This document shows positions 5,656 to 5,686 of a stretch of DNA of 5,686 bases, in pieces. Both the position numbers and the translations under genes were made by a program. The notes beneath the pieces are model-generated. The model was given only the letters and a program-made list of their open reading frames with translations. It had not been told where the DNA came from and ran no database searches. Each line of letters begins with the position of its first letter. Within the stretch, counting starts at the first letter, position 1. This DNA is from Synechococcales cyanobacterium PMM_0085 (lineage in GTDB: Bacteria; Cyanobacteriota; Cyanobacteriia; Elainellales; Elainellaceae): contig CASBQJ010000184.1 of assembly GCA_949127705.1 (NCBI GenBank), positions 1-5,686 on the forward strand, given 5' to 3'.

Positions 5656-5686
5656 ACTCTGCCCCCGCTTTTAACCCCCTCCAGAC
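5652..5686 (+). CDS. Start of a translationally coupled gene, product unknown (partial)
   Basis: An ATG at 5652 overlaps the preceding TGA as ATGA and opens a frame reading MNSAPAFNPLQ to the window edge. The 4-nt overlap and same strand suggest coupled translation with the propeptide-like gene. Eleven codons do not show the product. A catalytic S8 domain lacking its own prodomain is an attractive possibility given the neighbour, but this is inference only. Confidence 0.45.
   Translation, partial: MNSAPAFNPLQ

Noticed and set aside
1..5686. CRISPR array, rRNA, or phage attachment site
   Set aside because: No regularly spaced repeats, no rRNA-like sequence and no tRNA or integrase were seen.

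Overview
This window comes from a cyanobacterial chromosome. The octamer GCGATCGC (the HIP1 repeat typical of many cyanobacteria) occurs ten times in 5.7 kb, and the gene content fits: an ethylene-receptor-like hybrid histidine kinase, a cyanobacterial-type GH3 hydrolase tail, S8 proteases, and intergenic DNA full of small palindromic repeats. I cannot name the species.

Layout: (1) Positions 1-281, + strand: the 3' end of a glycoside hydrolase family 3-like gene that begins outside the window. (2) Positions 305-2428, - strand and convergent with it: a complete 707-aa hybrid sensor kinase with a three-helix ethylene-binding-type membrane domain, PAS, HisKA, HATPase_c and receiver domains. All residues known to matter for copper and ethylene binding in plant ETR1 that I checked are conserved. 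(3) Positions 2429-3623: about 1.2 kb without an intact gene. It holds a MITE-like element with terminal inverted repeats, a perfect 30-bp palindrome, a possible three-way-junction RNA fold, a decayed transposase fragment with an in-frame stop, and a strong intrinsic terminator with no obvious gene to terminate. (4) Positions 3624-4982, + strand: a complete 452-aa subtilisin-like (S8) protease with an intact catalytic triad and a long N-terminal prodomain but no signal peptide. (5) Positions 5158-5655, + strand: a 165-aa protein that matches the prodomain of the preceding protease but has no catalytic domain. (6) Position 5652 onward: a new reading frame begins in an ATGA overlap and runs off the window.

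The most interesting part is (4)-(6). A free-standing subtilase propeptide lies directly downstream of a propeptide-bearing subtilase, has its own promoter-like region with an operator-like array of TAGAAT half-sites, and appears translationally coupled to the next gene. It could be a dedicated inhibitor or chaperone for the upstream protease, or the detached prodomain of a second protease encoded by the coupled downstream gene (a split zymogen). The available 11 codons of that gene cannot decide this. The sensor kinase is an orphan here: no response-regulator or HPt gene lies beside it.
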